Assembly (NCBI GenBank): GCA_020832965.1
Contig: JAJHRM010000042.1
Location: forward strand, 1-13,837
DNA length: 13,837 nucleotides
Direction of reading: 5' to 3'
Origin: Thermofilum sp.
GTDB taxonomy: Archaea; Thermoproteota; Thermoprotei; Thermofilales; Thermofilaceae
The first letter of the stretch is position 1, and every line of letters starts with the position of its first letter. The notes under the pieces are model-generated. The model was not told where the DNA came from. It searched no databases and worked only from the letters and a program-made list of their open reading frames with translations. Below are positions 6,672 through 13,837 of this stretch, in pieces. Made by a program: the position numbers and the translations under genes.

Positions 6672-7878
6672 CTTGAGCGAAATCAATAATTTTAAATAAT
6701 TTCTCTACAATATTTTTATAATCAAAATAGCTAGCTATCTGGGGACCTCTTTCTGAAAGTTTTTTGCGGAGCTCTTCTGAAATTAGCACTTTCTCCAGAG
6801 CAGCAGCTACGTTCTCAGGCGTAGGTTCACAATATACTATATCCTCACAGTCCTTTAAATTGAGAAGCCTAAATACCTCGTGTCCAGTAACTACTACCGG
6901 AACACCTAAGGCCCACGCCTCAATAACCTTTATTGGTACAACGGATTCGGTAGTGTCAGATCTTCTTCTGGGCAGAGCGAGCAAAGTGCAACCTGATAGC
7001 TTCTTTAGCGCTTCTTCATGTGGTAGGTATCCTGTGATTCCACAGTGTACCCTGTAGGTTCTGCATAGGTGCTCAATCAATGTTCTCTGAGGACCATCGC
7101 CGATTATTTCTAGTTCAATTTCACCTTGTAACCCATGCAGTTTTCTCATTAAAATTGCAACAGCTTTTACCAAGATATCCGCGCCTTGCCACCACTCAAG
7201 GTGACCTAGGAAACAAATTTTAAGTTTAAGCTTATCCATATTGGTATTTCTTTCTAGTAATTTAATTCTAGCAATTTTAGCTAAATTTATGCCTGGCGGA
7301 AGATAAACTACGTGACCTTTAGGTTTTACACGTCTTCTTCGTAAAAATACCACGTACATAAGGGGGCTTGGAAAGGCAAAGACTCCTGCTTTGCTTGCAG
7401 CTTTTCTATCAAATACATCAAAAAGTTTTCTCTCAATAATGCTTATATGTAGATTCTCATCTTCAACTATAGCTGGTATTTTTACAATGCATCTTTTTGC
7501 TATTCCTGGTATTTCTGTGAAGCCCAAGGCTAGATTAGAAGTTCTTACGTACACTACCACCTTAACACCTAGCTTAATTTTTAACCAAAGGTAAAATGAT
7601 AGCAGTAAGAATACTATGAAACTGCAGAACGTTGTCAAGTATGGAATCATAGGTAATGGAATTACAACTATTCCTCTTTGAGCCAAATCAATCAACTGTT
7701 TCTTAAGGTTTCTTCTTTCTTTTATCAATTGAAGAAAATTTATATAAGTGAATACCTTAACTTTCGCTCCAGCAACCTCTGCCAACGTTGTAATGAGCTG
7801 CCTTTCATTTACGGCATCCCCTCTAGAGCCGAAAAAAGACGGCACGACAGCGTAGATGCGGTAAACGCTCTTGCGCAT
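6655..7878 (-). CDS. Glycosyltransferase family 4 (GT-B fold)
   Basis: A 407-residue cytoplasmic-facing transferase moving sugar from a nucleotide donor to a lipid-linked acceptor. The N-terminal domain opens with YAVVPSFFGSRGD (9-21) and includes a hydrophobic segment at 77-103 that may attach it to the membrane. The C-terminal donor domain has CFLGHLEWWQGADIL (222-236), IIGDGPQ (258-264), ITGYLPHEEA (281-290) and the E-x-E signature SDTTESVVPIKVIEAWALG with Glu311 and Glu320. I chose ATG 7878, eight nt after the preceding stop, with GGTGA as a partial ribosome-binding site. A longer frame to 7986 would bury 108 nt in the upstream gene. The first 80-90 nt are GC-richer than the rest, which is AT-rich. 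Donor and acceptor cannot be told. Confidence 0.88.
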   Translation of the reverse strand: MRKSVYRIYAVVPSFFGSRGDAVNERQLITTLAEVAGAKVKVFTYINFLQLIKERRNLKKQLIDLAQRGIVVIPLPMIPYLTTFCSFIVFLLLSFYLWLKIKLGVKVVVYVRTSNLALGFTEIPGIAKRCIVKIPAIVEDENLHISIIERKLFDVFDRKAASKAGVFAFPSPLMYVVFLRRRRVKPKGHVVYLPPGINLAKIARIKLLERNTNMDKLKLKICFLGHLEWWQGADILVKAVAILMRKLHGLQGEIELEIIGDGPQRTLIEHLCRTYRVHCGITGYLPHEEALKKLSGCTLLALPRRRSDTTESVVPIKVIEAWALGVPVVVTGHEVFRLLNLKDCEDIVYCEPTPENVAAALEKVLISEELRKKLSERGPQIASYFDYKNIVEKLFKIIDFAQDANKH

Positions 7879-7886
7879 CTGGTATG

Positions 7887-9095
7887 TCACCGGGTTCGCG
7901 TTTGTGGTTTTTGCCCCAGCAAAGCTAGTAGGTACGCTTTCGCCTCCATTAGCGCCGCCTTGCTCCAGGGGTTTGCCTTGCACCACTCCACCGCCGCTTG
8001 CCTGAGGCGCTCGGCGAGCTGGGGGTTTTCGAGGATTTCGAGGACTCTCGCGGCCATTGCGTCGGTGTCGCCGACGGGGACTCTGATCACGGCTTCGCAG
8101 CTGCCGTACGCGAACCGGATGCCGGGCAGGTCGTAGGTTACGACGGGGGTCCCCCTGCTCAGCGCTTCCCCTATGACGAGGGGGCAGACGTCCTTCCTCG
8201 AGGGGTACACGAAGACTTTGGCTTGAGACATCAACCTGAGGATCACGCTGTTGGGCACGGCTTCCTTCCTCGCGATGACAGCTACGTTGCTCTCGATGTC
8301 CTCCCTTTTAATCTTCTCTTTGAGAATACCAACATCGAACCGTGGGTCCTCCCTGCCCGCAATGATCAATTTTGCGTGGGGTCGCGACGCGACGATTCTT
8401 CGCCATACTTCTATGACGTCGAAAACCCCTTTCTGAGGGTGCAGCGGGGAGGCAACGTATAAGCCGTCAATCCACCGCTCGCCGCTCCCTAAGCTGGGCT
8501 CGTCGCACCCGACCCCAGGGTATACTGGGACGAAATTCAGACCCAGTTCTTTGAGACCCGCCGCTACGCACGGAGCTAGGGGTATCAGCGTAGCATCGCG
8601 TAAACTTATCAGCAGTTCGTATAGCGCTAGGGTCTTTATGAACGCGATCGGTTTGTGCCGTTCGATTGCACTTACCGAGCTCCAAATGGCGGCGAAAAGA
8701 CCCTCCCCGAAGTTCTCCAAATTTCCATAGCCTATAAATCCTTTTAACGGCACATTATTAGCAAAAATCAATAGTTTACCCTTAGTTATCTTTTTGAGCA
8801 TATAACCAGCTAATATATCGGTGAATGATTCATTAACAACCAATATCGCGTTAATTTGCTTATCTTTTACATACTTTAACATTAGTATAGGTGTCAAAAG
8901 AACTGAAAAGTAGCTAATTCCTTTCACTATTCTATTATAAATGAATCGAACTATAACAAAATCGAAATATTTCGATAAATATTTAAGAGTTTTTGTAAAT
9001 CTCATATAACCTCCTCCGCATGCTTCAGGTTTTTTAAGACAGCCTGAAGGAACTACTATAGCAATATTTATTCTCTTATTTGATCCAATTAACAT
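7887..9095 (-). CDS. Glycosyltransferase family 4 (GT-B fold), compositionally chimeric
   Basis: A 402-residue enzyme. The N-terminal acceptor domain has IAIVVPSGC (11-19) and CGGGYMRFTKTL (26-37), a Gly-rich loop. The donor domain has YVASPLHPQKGVFDVIE (213-229), KLIIAGREDPRF (242-253), VFVYPSRKDVCPLVIGEALSRG (split around Asp302 and Glu310) and TPVVTYDLPG (316-325). The usual E-x7-E pair is therefore D-x7-E, which some GT4 members tolerate. ATG 9095 lies 11 nt after the preceding stop without a visible Shine-Dalgarno. The first ~120 codons are strongly AT-rich (16 of 60 G/C at 8881-8940) while the rest is GC-rich (36 of 60 at 8161-8220). The change falls near 8730, suggesting recombination between acceptor and donor domains. 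Specificity is unknown. Confidence 0.88.
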   Translation of the reverse strand: MLIGSNKRINIAIVVPSGCLKKPEACGGGYMRFTKTLKYLSKYFDFVIVRFIYNRIVKGISYFSVLLTPILMLKYVKDKQINAILVVNESFTDILAGYMLKKITKGKLLIFANNVPLKGFIGYGNLENFGEGLFAAIWSSVSAIERHKPIAFIKTLALYELLISLRDATLIPLAPCVAAGLKELGLNFVPVYPGVGCDEPSLGSGERWIDGLYVASPLHPQKGVFDVIEVWRRIVASRPHAKLIIAGREDPRFDVGILKEKIKREDIESNVAVIARKEAVPNSVILRLMSQAKVFVYPSRKDVCPLVIGEALSRGTPVVTYDLPGIRFAYGSCEAVIRVPVGDTDAMAARVLEILENPQLAERLRQAAVEWCKANPWSKAALMEAKAYLLALLGQKPQTRTR

Positions 9096-9106
9096 AACAA
9101 TTAAAT

Positions 9107-10129
9107 TTATGCGCTAATCTTTTTCGTGCGTAGTAAGTAAGTTATGTACCAACGCAACCATGCTGTTGCATCAGCTTTTGGTTTCCAGAGGTCGCTGAGT
9201 CTCTTTCCCCGAGACTGAGCCATAGTCTCAGCATAGTATTTGAGCCTGACGCTTTCTTTTATGGAGCGGGTAACGCTTCTTAAAGCGGAGAGCAGCATGC
9301 GAGTGTCGTTCTTTCTGTTTTCGCTTATTAAAATGTCGAAAATGATCGAGAAAAATATTCTTCCTAGGAGCATTTTTGCTGGTGCGTTTAGTTCTATGAA
9401 CAAACGTAAAGCATTGTATACGATATAGGGGTTGTGTTTTCTTCGCGTTAGCGAATCGTGATAGACAATGCACGAAGGGTTTAGGACCACTTTGTAACCG
9501 AGTAGCCGGGTGAAAAGGGATATGTACCAGTCTTCGTAGCCGGCGGCTACGAAGTACGTTGGGATGTACGTGCCGTGCATCCTCCTCGACGCCTGCAAGA
9601 TGCTTTTTCTCACTGCTAGCGCCGCGCCTCTCGCCAGCTGTATCTCCTTTACTTTTTTCAATGATCCGTTTGCTTTCTCTCCCCAGCAGCCGATGATTCC
9701 GAACCCTGCTTCGCTGATGATGTCTCCGCACGAGTCCAGGAGGTTTGGGTACCGGTACTGGAGGAGGAGGCACTGAGCAGCGCCGACGTCTGGGTGTTTC
9801 GAGAATAGCTCGTGGATGGCTGTGAGCGCTTTTTCGTCGATGTAGGTGTCCTGGTTTAGGAGTAAGATTAGGTCGCCGCTCGAGAATAGGAGGCCGGCGT
9901 TGTTTCCGCCGGCGAAGCCTAGGTTTTTCCCAAGCTTTACTATTTTCAGTTTGTCCCCCATCGCCGCTTTGTATTTTTCGACGAGGTTTAGCGTGCCGTC
10001 CGTGCTGCCGTTGTCGACGACTATTACCTCTACGTCTAGCTGCGGGGTGATCGCCTTTAGCAGCGATTGGAACAATTTTTCTATGTAAGTTTGTCCATTG
10101 TACGTAACTATTATCGCACTTATTTTCAT
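9107..10129 (-). CDS. Glycosyltransferase family 2, rhamnosyltransferase-like
   Basis: A 340-residue GT-A enzyme. It opens SAIIVTYNG (4-12) with VIVVDNGSTDGT (35-46) for nucleotide binding, then LGKNLGFAGGNNAG (66-79). The metal-binding DXD-like motif is NQD (92-94). GYEDWYISL with Glu199-Asp200 holds the probable catalytic base, and YHDSLTRR (223-230) is the late motif. The GFAGGNNxG plus NQD combination is typical of the WbbL/RfbF rhamnosyltransferase branch, so transfer of a deoxyhexose to a lipid-linked glycan is plausible. No dTDP-rhamnose genes lie in this window. ATG 10129 follows the preceding stop by 5 nt. The C-terminal 100 residues are basic and may associate peripherally with membrane. 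Fold is certain, sugar specificity inferred. Confidence 0.88.
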   Translation of the reverse strand: MKISAIIVTYNGQTYIEKLFQSLLKAITPQLDVEVIVVDNGSTDGTLNLVEKYKAAMGDKLKIVKLGKNLGFAGGNNAGLLFSSGDLILLLNQDTYIDEKALTAIHELFSKHPDVGAAQCLLLQYRYPNLLDSCGDIISEAGFGIIGCWGEKANGSLKKVKEIQLARGAALAVRKSILQASRRMHGTYIPTYFVAAGYEDWYISLFTRLLGYKVVLNPSCIVYHDSLTRRKHNPYIVYNALRLFIELNAPAKMLLGRIFFSIIFDILISENRKNDTRMLLSALRSVTRSIKESVRLKYYAETMAQSRGKRLSDLWKPKADATAWLRWYITYLLRTKKISA

Positions 10130-10134
10130 TGCTG

Positions 10135-11322
10135 CTAGATGTTCGCGAAATAATCTTTCTTGCTTAATATTTCTCGAAATATTTTGATGTATCTGTTAGC
10201 TATGAAGTCCCATGAGAATACCGTTAGGTTTTCCGTATAATCGCACGTTGCAGCGTTCGACTCCATACTTTCAATGATTTTTTCCAGCTCGTACGTTGTT
10301 TTGAAGTAGTAACCTTTTTCTCTGAGTATTTCTCTGTGGAAGGGTACGTCGTAGGCTATGATTGGCCTGTTGTAGAGCATTTGTTCGAGGAGGGAGGGGT
10401 TTGTTCCTCCCATTGTGTAGGCGTGGATGTAGGCTTTGCAGTTGGCTCTGAGTGCTGATATTATTTCCGGATTATAAATGGCGCCTGTGAAGATTATTCT
10501 GGTGTCGTTGCCTTTTAGTTTGAGGAGGTATTGGACGTAGGGTTCTTTCTGGTCTACTGGTCCAACTATGACGAGTTTTCTTCTCGTATTTATCTTTTTT
10601 ATTGCTTCTATTTCGATATGTATATTGTTTTCCGGAAGGAGTCTGCTTATCGTCAGATAGTATTCGTAAGGTTCTAACCCGATTTTCTCTAGTATTCTTT
10701 TAGCTCTTTTTTCGCTCACTTTGGGTAGGGGGCGGGCGCCGTAGGCGGCGTAGACCACGTTTTTTGGGCGCCATCTGCGCTCGAGGTATTTTTTGATGGC
10801 TAGCGAGTCAGCTACGGTCGCGTGCGGTATCTTGCAGGATAGGAACTCGGAGATTAGGAGGAGGATCCCCGCCGCTAGGTAGAGGGGTTTGCGGTGGGCT
10901 GGTGCGTACTTCATTCTCACGAGCATGCGCTTCCACTCGAGGCCGTCGGTGTTGACTAGGGTTTTGCGGCCCGCTAGCCTCGCAATAAGGGCTGCGAAAG
11001 CGCCGTCGGGCAGCAGGTAATAGCAGACGTTTAGGTCTTTGACTTTCGTTAGGAGGTACACGGTTTCCACGATGTCGTATACGGCGGGTACTGTTAGGAG
11101 CTGCTTGTGGCGGGCTTTCACGTGCACTCTTTTGATGCCTTCGAACTCGTCGATTCCGAAGTGGTCGGTTTCGCAGGTGACGTACACTTCGAACTCGTCT
11201 TTCAGCCTTTTTGAGAGCTCGTAAGCGAATACCTCGGCGCCCCCGTACCTTGGAGGTATTCCGCGGGACCCTATGAGCGCTACTTTGGGCTTTACTGCTG
11301 GTTTAGATGTATGTTTAGGCAC
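10135..11322 (-). CDS. DUF1972/GT4 glycosyltransferase, rhamnosyltransferase-like
   Basis: A 395-residue GT-B enzyme. The DUF1972 (PF09314) signature is clear at the N-terminus: LIGSRGIPPRYGGAEVF (16-32). NTDGLEWKR (124-132) is also typical. The C-terminal donor domain shows ISRLLPENNIH (225-235), IVGPVDQKEPYV (252-263) and HAYTMGGTNPSLLEQM (300-315), where HxxxxGGTNPSLLE is the family's donor-binding loop. Characterised relatives transfer rhamnose (WchF-like), so a rhamnosyl or related transferase is likely. I chose GTG 11322, preceded by GAGGAG about 9 nt upstream. The longer frame to 11427 lies inside the previous gene and looks like shadow sequence. With this start the gene overlaps its predecessor by 31 nt, suggesting coupled translation. 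Confidence 0.88.
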   Translation of the reverse strand: MPKHTSKPAVKPKVALIGSRGIPPRYGGAEVFAYELSKRLKDEFEVYVTCETDHFGIDEFEGIKRVHVKARHKQLLTVPAVYDIVETVYLLTKVKDLNVCYYLLPDGAFAALIARLAGRKTLVNTDGLEWKRMLVRMKYAPAHRKPLYLAAGILLLISEFLSCKIPHATVADSLAIKKYLERRWRPKNVVYAAYGARPLPKVSEKRAKRILEKIGLEPYEYYLTISRLLPENNIHIEIEAIKKINTRRKLVIVGPVDQKEPYVQYLLKLKGNDTRIIFTGAIYNPEIISALRANCKAYIHAYTMGGTNPSLLEQMLYNRPIIAYDVPFHREILREKGYYFKTTYELEKIIESMESNAATCDYTENLTVFSWDFIANRYIKIFREILSKKDYFANI

Positions 11323-12161
11323 CGCGTGTTGCTCCTCGCGCGCTCGGGCTTTGAGGTGCCGAAGGCTACCGCGTAGAGGTGTTTCCTGTACTGCCTGAGG
11401 TAGGCGGCGCTCTCCTCGATCGTGCACGCTCCCGAGGCTAGGATGTTCATGGCGATCACCTTGACGCCCCCGCTTGATAGGGCAATAATCGCCTTCTCGG
11501 CCTCTTCCTTGGTGCCCATCTGGTAGCCTAGCGGGTTCATGGGGGTCATCGCGTACTCGATCGTTTCCCCGCTCTGCTCTAGGAGCTTGTTGAGTATCGC
11601 GATGTTCCTCGTTTCCATCCCGAACCCTACTCCGAGCTTGGTGAAGTAGCTGCGCAGCTCCTTTACGACCTTTGTGAGCTTGAAGGCTATCAGAATCTCG
11701 GAGAGCACTTCGTGCAGGAGCACCGCTTTGACGTTCTGTTTCGGCAGGATTTCGAGGTATGGTTTCAAGTTTTCGTGAATGAATAGATTTATTATCGAGT
11801 ACGGCGGCGCATTAACCAGCTTCAGGGGGTTCTTTTTCAGGTTTTCTATCACGATGCTCTTTACCAGGCGGTCGGTGCCCGTTACGTCTGTGAGCCTCAC
11901 GTACTCCGCCGCGTAGGGTGTTAGCACGTAGTATTTGAGCTTCTTCAGGAGGTCTTTCTCGTTGTCCCTCATGTATGCCAGCAGCTCGAGGTTCGCGTTA
12001 TGGGTGGAGAAGGTGAAGCCACTCGCTCCTTCGTCGGCAGCGGCCTTGAGGACCTCGACTTTCTTCTCGAGCGTTAAGCCTCTTAGGGCTTCTCTGCCCC
12101 TTTCCCGGGCTAAATGGCTTATCCCTAGGAAGGGGTTGTCGCCGACAAGGATTTTTACCAT
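11292..12161 (-). CDS. Uncharacterised TIM-barrel-like protein, aldo/keto-reductase-like C-terminus
   Basis: A 289-residue soluble protein with alternating hydrophobic strands and charged helices, suggesting a TIM barrel. Landmarks: VGDNPFLGISHL (6-17), GFTFSTHNANLELL (48-61), VKAVLLHEVLSE (144-155), VGFGMETRN (178-186), YAMTPMNPLGYQM (203-215), VIAMNILASGA (235-245) and AFGTSKPERARSN (267-278). GTSKPERA resembles the cofactor phosphate-binding end of aldo/keto reductases, but the DTAxxY segment holding their catalytic Asp and Tyr is replaced by FSTHNA. I recall related GDNxFxGxxH proteins in bacterial polysaccharide loci, also uncharacterised. The ATG overlaps the stop of the Gfo/Idh/MocA gene by 7 nt, implying a joint role in sugar metabolism. 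Barrel and family are moderately supported; activity is unknown (lyase, epimerase and reductase all possible). Confidence 0.6.
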   Translation of the reverse strand: MVKILVGDNPFLGISHLARERGREALRGLTLEKKVEVLKAAADEGASGFTFSTHNANLELLAYMRDNEKDLLKKLKYYVLTPYAAEYVRLTDVTGTDRLVKSIVIENLKKNPLKLVNAPPYSIINLFIHENLKPYLEILPKQNVKAVLLHEVLSEILIAFKLTKVVKELRSYFTKLGVGFGMETRNIAILNKLLEQSGETIEYAMTPMNPLGYQMGTKEEAEKAIIALSSGGVKVIAMNILASGACTIEESAAYLRQYRKHLYAVAFGTSKPERARSNTRCLNIHLNQQ

Positions 12162-13195
12162 GGGCGCGCGATCTCGTAGAGTTCGTCTATCGTTTGCATG
12201 ACCTTCACTGTTTCCGCGAGCGAAGTTTCCGGCTTGCAGCCTCTCCTCAGGCAGGTTAGGAAATGCATGTCTTCTATCACGTACTCGGGGTAGGCTAAGT
12301 TCACGGGGGGAAAGCCTGCATAGTAGTGCGGTTTGTGTAGCTCTAGGGTTTCCCCCTCGCGCTTTAGGGTTAGGCTGTCGTCGCTCACTTCGAGAGTGAA
12401 GCCGTCCCCCGCGACCTCTATCTTGGCCTCGGGGAGCCTGTAGCTTGGATCTGTCCAGTCCGCTTCGATGTACACGGGGAAGCCTTTGCCGGTTGCCAGC
12501 TCGGCGCGGAAGACGTCGTCGGCTTTACCGTGAATGCTCTTGTACGATGCTTTAACCGCGTGGAGGTCTCCGAAGTACCAGTGGAGAAGGTCTATCAGGT
12601 AGACTCCCATGTCTAGGAGAACGCCCCTACTAACTTTCCCGAGCTTTCCGGCAGGGGAGGCGGCGCTGCCGTACTTCACGTAGGCTCTCACCTCGGTGAC
12701 CGGGTGCTCGGCTAGCAGGTTGGTTAGCAGCTCTTTTGCGTGGCGGAACGTTAGGGAGTACCGCCTTGTTAGGCCGACCATGTCGACGGTGTGTTTGGCT
12801 AGGTCCGCAAGCTCAGACGCTTGGTGGGCGTCTACTGTTGGCGGTTTCTCGATGAAAATTCCTTTGACGCCGGCTTCCAGGATCTCCTTCGCTACAGGGT
12901 AGTGGGATGGAGTGGGTGTCGTGACGCAGGCCGCGTCGACCTCCTCTCTGTTAAGTAAGTCCTTCAGTTTGCCCCAGAACTTGACCTTTTTCAGGAGTAG
13001 CGCTCCCCCGAGCCTGATCAAGCGGTTCGTATCGACTACATGCTTGACAGCATCCTCCCGCAGTAGGTTAACGATGGTGGCGTGGAGGATCCCCATTTTC
13101 CCGAAGCCTACTATCGCGACTTTTACAGTCTCTTTTCTGTAGAAGGCGGGGTCGCGTTCGAGGGGGGTGGGCAGCAGTTTGGTGTAGTCGATCAC
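12155..13195 (-). CDS. Gfo/Idh/MocA-family NAD(P)-dependent oxidoreductase
   Basis: A 346-residue dehydrogenase that likely oxidises or reduces a sugar or sugar nucleotide. After a 23-residue N-terminal extension comes the Rossmann motif VAIVGFGKMGILH (26-38). TTPTPSHYP (92-100) is next, then the conserved EKPP (116-119) with the probable catalytic Lys117. Then GLTRRYS (141-147) and LLDMGVYLIDLLHWYFG (193-209). Most relatives have D-x-G-x-H-x-x-D in that last segment; here it is D-x-G-x-Y-x-x-D with Tyr199, a substitution also found in glucose-fructose oxidoreductase. GTG 13195 lies 4 nt after the preceding stop; a later internal start nearer the Rossmann strand is possible. It overlaps the barrel-protein gene by 7 nt, so the two probably act in one pathway. 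Fold and family are firm, substrate unknown. Confidence 0.9.
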   Translation of the reverse strand: MIDYTKLLPTPLERDPAFYRKETVKVAIVGFGKMGILHATIVNLLREDAVKHVVDTNRLIRLGGALLLKKVKFWGKLKDLLNREEVDAACVTTPTPSHYPVAKEILEAGVKGIFIEKPPTVDAHQASELADLAKHTVDMVGLTRRYSLTFRHAKELLTNLLAEHPVTEVRAYVKYGSAASPAGKLGKVSRGVLLDMGVYLIDLLHWYFGDLHAVKASYKSIHGKADDVFRAELATGKGFPVYIEADWTDPSYRLPEAKIEVAGDGFTLEVSDDSLTLKREGETLELHKPHYYAGFPPVNLAYPEYVIEDMHFLTCLRRGCKPETSLAETVKVMQTIDELYEIARPW

Positions 13196-13199
13196 GTGG

Positions 13200-13837
13200 C
13201 TAAGAGGCGGGCGCTTTTGAGGTTATTGAGGTTGCGGCAGCCGCCGCGAGCGCCGACGCCACGGTCGGCAGCGTTAGGGCGAGCGCCGTGTAGGCGAGCC
13301 TGATGTACCGTGACGCGTTGAATAGCGCTGCCACGTGCGCGGCGAGGGCGGTGGATGCCGCGTAGAGGGCCGCCGCCAGCAGCAGCGTGGGCAGGGGGTT
13401 GTGGGCGATCCAGGTCCAGGCGATGGTCCAGGCGAGGTTGAGCCCCTGCAGTACCATGTTGGCTTTGCTCGCTGGCCCGTACTCGACCTTCACCGGCACG
13501 TGCGCTGTAGGTAGGTTGCGGAGCGCGTGGTTGATCTCCACCTCCACGCCGTACGATGGGTCGAAGCCCCTGTCGAGGGTCTCGAGGGCCCGCCTGGTGA
13601 AGCCCCTGTAGCCGTTGAAGGGGTCGGGCATCGGCTTGATGAGGAGGGCGTGCTCGAGGGCTAGCAGCTTGTACCCTATTTTCCTGAGGAGGGGCATCCT
13701 GGTGGTGCCGGCGAACCGGTTGGCTGCCGCGTGGTCGGCTTGCCCCTTCACCAGGGGTTCGAGGAGCTTGGGTATGTCTTCGGGGTTGTGCTGGCCGTCG
13801 GCGTCGAGCATTACCGCGTACTGGGCTCCCGCTTTGA
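13200..13837 (-). CDS. GT2 dolichyl/polyprenyl-phosphate sugar synthase-like, 5' end missing
   Basis: The open frame enters from the right edge and ends with TAG at 13200. The visible 212 residues begin in KAGAQYAVMLDADGQHNPED, where D-A-D is the DXD metal-binding motif and DGQHxPE is typical of DPM1/DpgS-like GT2 enzymes. ANRFAG, MPDPFNGYRGFTRRAL and YGVEVEINHAL follow as in that group. The C-terminus has two or three Ala/Leu-rich membrane segments beginning near NPLPTLLLAAALY. It probably loads a sugar onto a polyprenyl phosphate for use by membrane transferases such as the GT-C protein downstream. The GTG of the oxidoreductase follows 4 nt after its stop. Donor sugar is not determinable. 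Confidence 0.88.
   Translation of the reverse strand, partial: KAGAQYAVMLDADGQHNPEDIPKLLEPLVKGQADHAAANRFAGTTRMPLLRKIGYKLLALEHALLIKPMPDPFNGYRGFTRRALETLDRGFDPSYGVEVEINHALRNLPTAHVPVKVEYGPASKANMVLQGLNLAWTIAWTWIAHNPLPTLLLAAALYAASTALAAHVAALFNASRYIRLAYTALALTLPTVASALAAAAATSITSKAPAS

Noticed and set aside
7879..7986. N-terminal extension of the GT4 gene to 7986
   Set aside because: It lies wholly in the coding sequence of the upstream gene, has low-complexity character, and ATG 7878 sits correctly 8 nt after the upstream stop and just before the first beta strand.
11323..11427. N-terminal extension of the DUF1972 gene to 11427
   Set aside because: The extra 35 residues are Arg/Glu-rich shadow sequence of the overlapping barrel-protein gene. 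GTG 11322 with an upstream GAGGAG starts shortly before the family signature.
1..13837. CRISPR arrays, tRNA genes, insertion sequences, attachment sites
   Set aside because: I saw no regularly spaced repeats, cloverleaf sequence, transposase frames or terminal inverted repeats anywhere in the window.

Overview
This looks like a chromosomal surface-glycan (polysaccharide or glycoprotein-glycan) biosynthesis locus from a hyperthermophilic archaeon. A Thermoproteota member, perhaps Thermofilum-like, is my inference. The support is a TATA box about 25 nt upstream of a start codon (a leaderless mRNA), tightly overlapping genes, GTG/TTG starts, heavy AGG arginine usage, and mostly GC-rich genes with AT-rich inserts. 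I cannot name the species from sequence alone.

Left end (1-825). The N-terminus of a Sec-secreted protein runs off the window on the minus strand. It is followed by about 370 nt with no convincing gene. Next comes a short plus-strand gene resembling the small TIGR04076 family, which appears broken by several frameshifts. Its stop shares a CTAG palindrome with the stop of the last gene of the glycan operon.

Glycan operon (13837 down to 822, all minus strand). In transcription order: a dolichol-phosphate-sugar-synthase-like GT2 with C-terminal membrane helices (5' end outside the window); a Gfo/Idh/MocA oxidoreductase; an uncharacterised TIM-barrel-like protein with aldo/keto-reductase-like features; a DUF1972/GT4 rhamnosyltransferase-like enzyme; a GT2 rhamnosyltransferase-like enzyme; two GT4 glycosyltransferases; a 900-residue GT-C-like membrane protein with a large soluble segment; a SAM-dependent methyltransferase; UDP-ManNAc dehydrogenase (wecC-like); and UDP-GlcNAc 2-epimerase (wecB-like). 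Gaps are 11 nt or less, or genes overlap by 4-31 nt. The one exception is about 50 nt before wecC, which depends on its start. One polycistronic unit is therefore likely, with its main promoter upstream of the window.

How the genes fit together (inference). WecB and WecC convert UDP-GlcNAc to UDP-ManNAc and then UDP-ManNAcA. The oxidoreductase and its barrel partner may make or modify another sugar. The cytoplasmic GT2/GT4 enzymes would build an oligosaccharide on a lipid carrier. The DPM1-like GT2 would supply polyprenyl-phosphate-sugar, and the GT-C protein would use lipid-linked sugar on the outer face. The methyltransferase may decorate or cap the glycan. No flippase, polymerase or oligosaccharyltransferase is visible here.

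Base composition is mosaic. wecB/wecC and the upstream genes are GC-rich, while the core (about 3.2-7.8 kb and 8.73-9.1 kb) is AT-rich. A GC-rich island at about 7.8-8.73 kb has an edge inside a glycosyltransferase gene. This fits repeated cassette exchange in a variable glycan locus.
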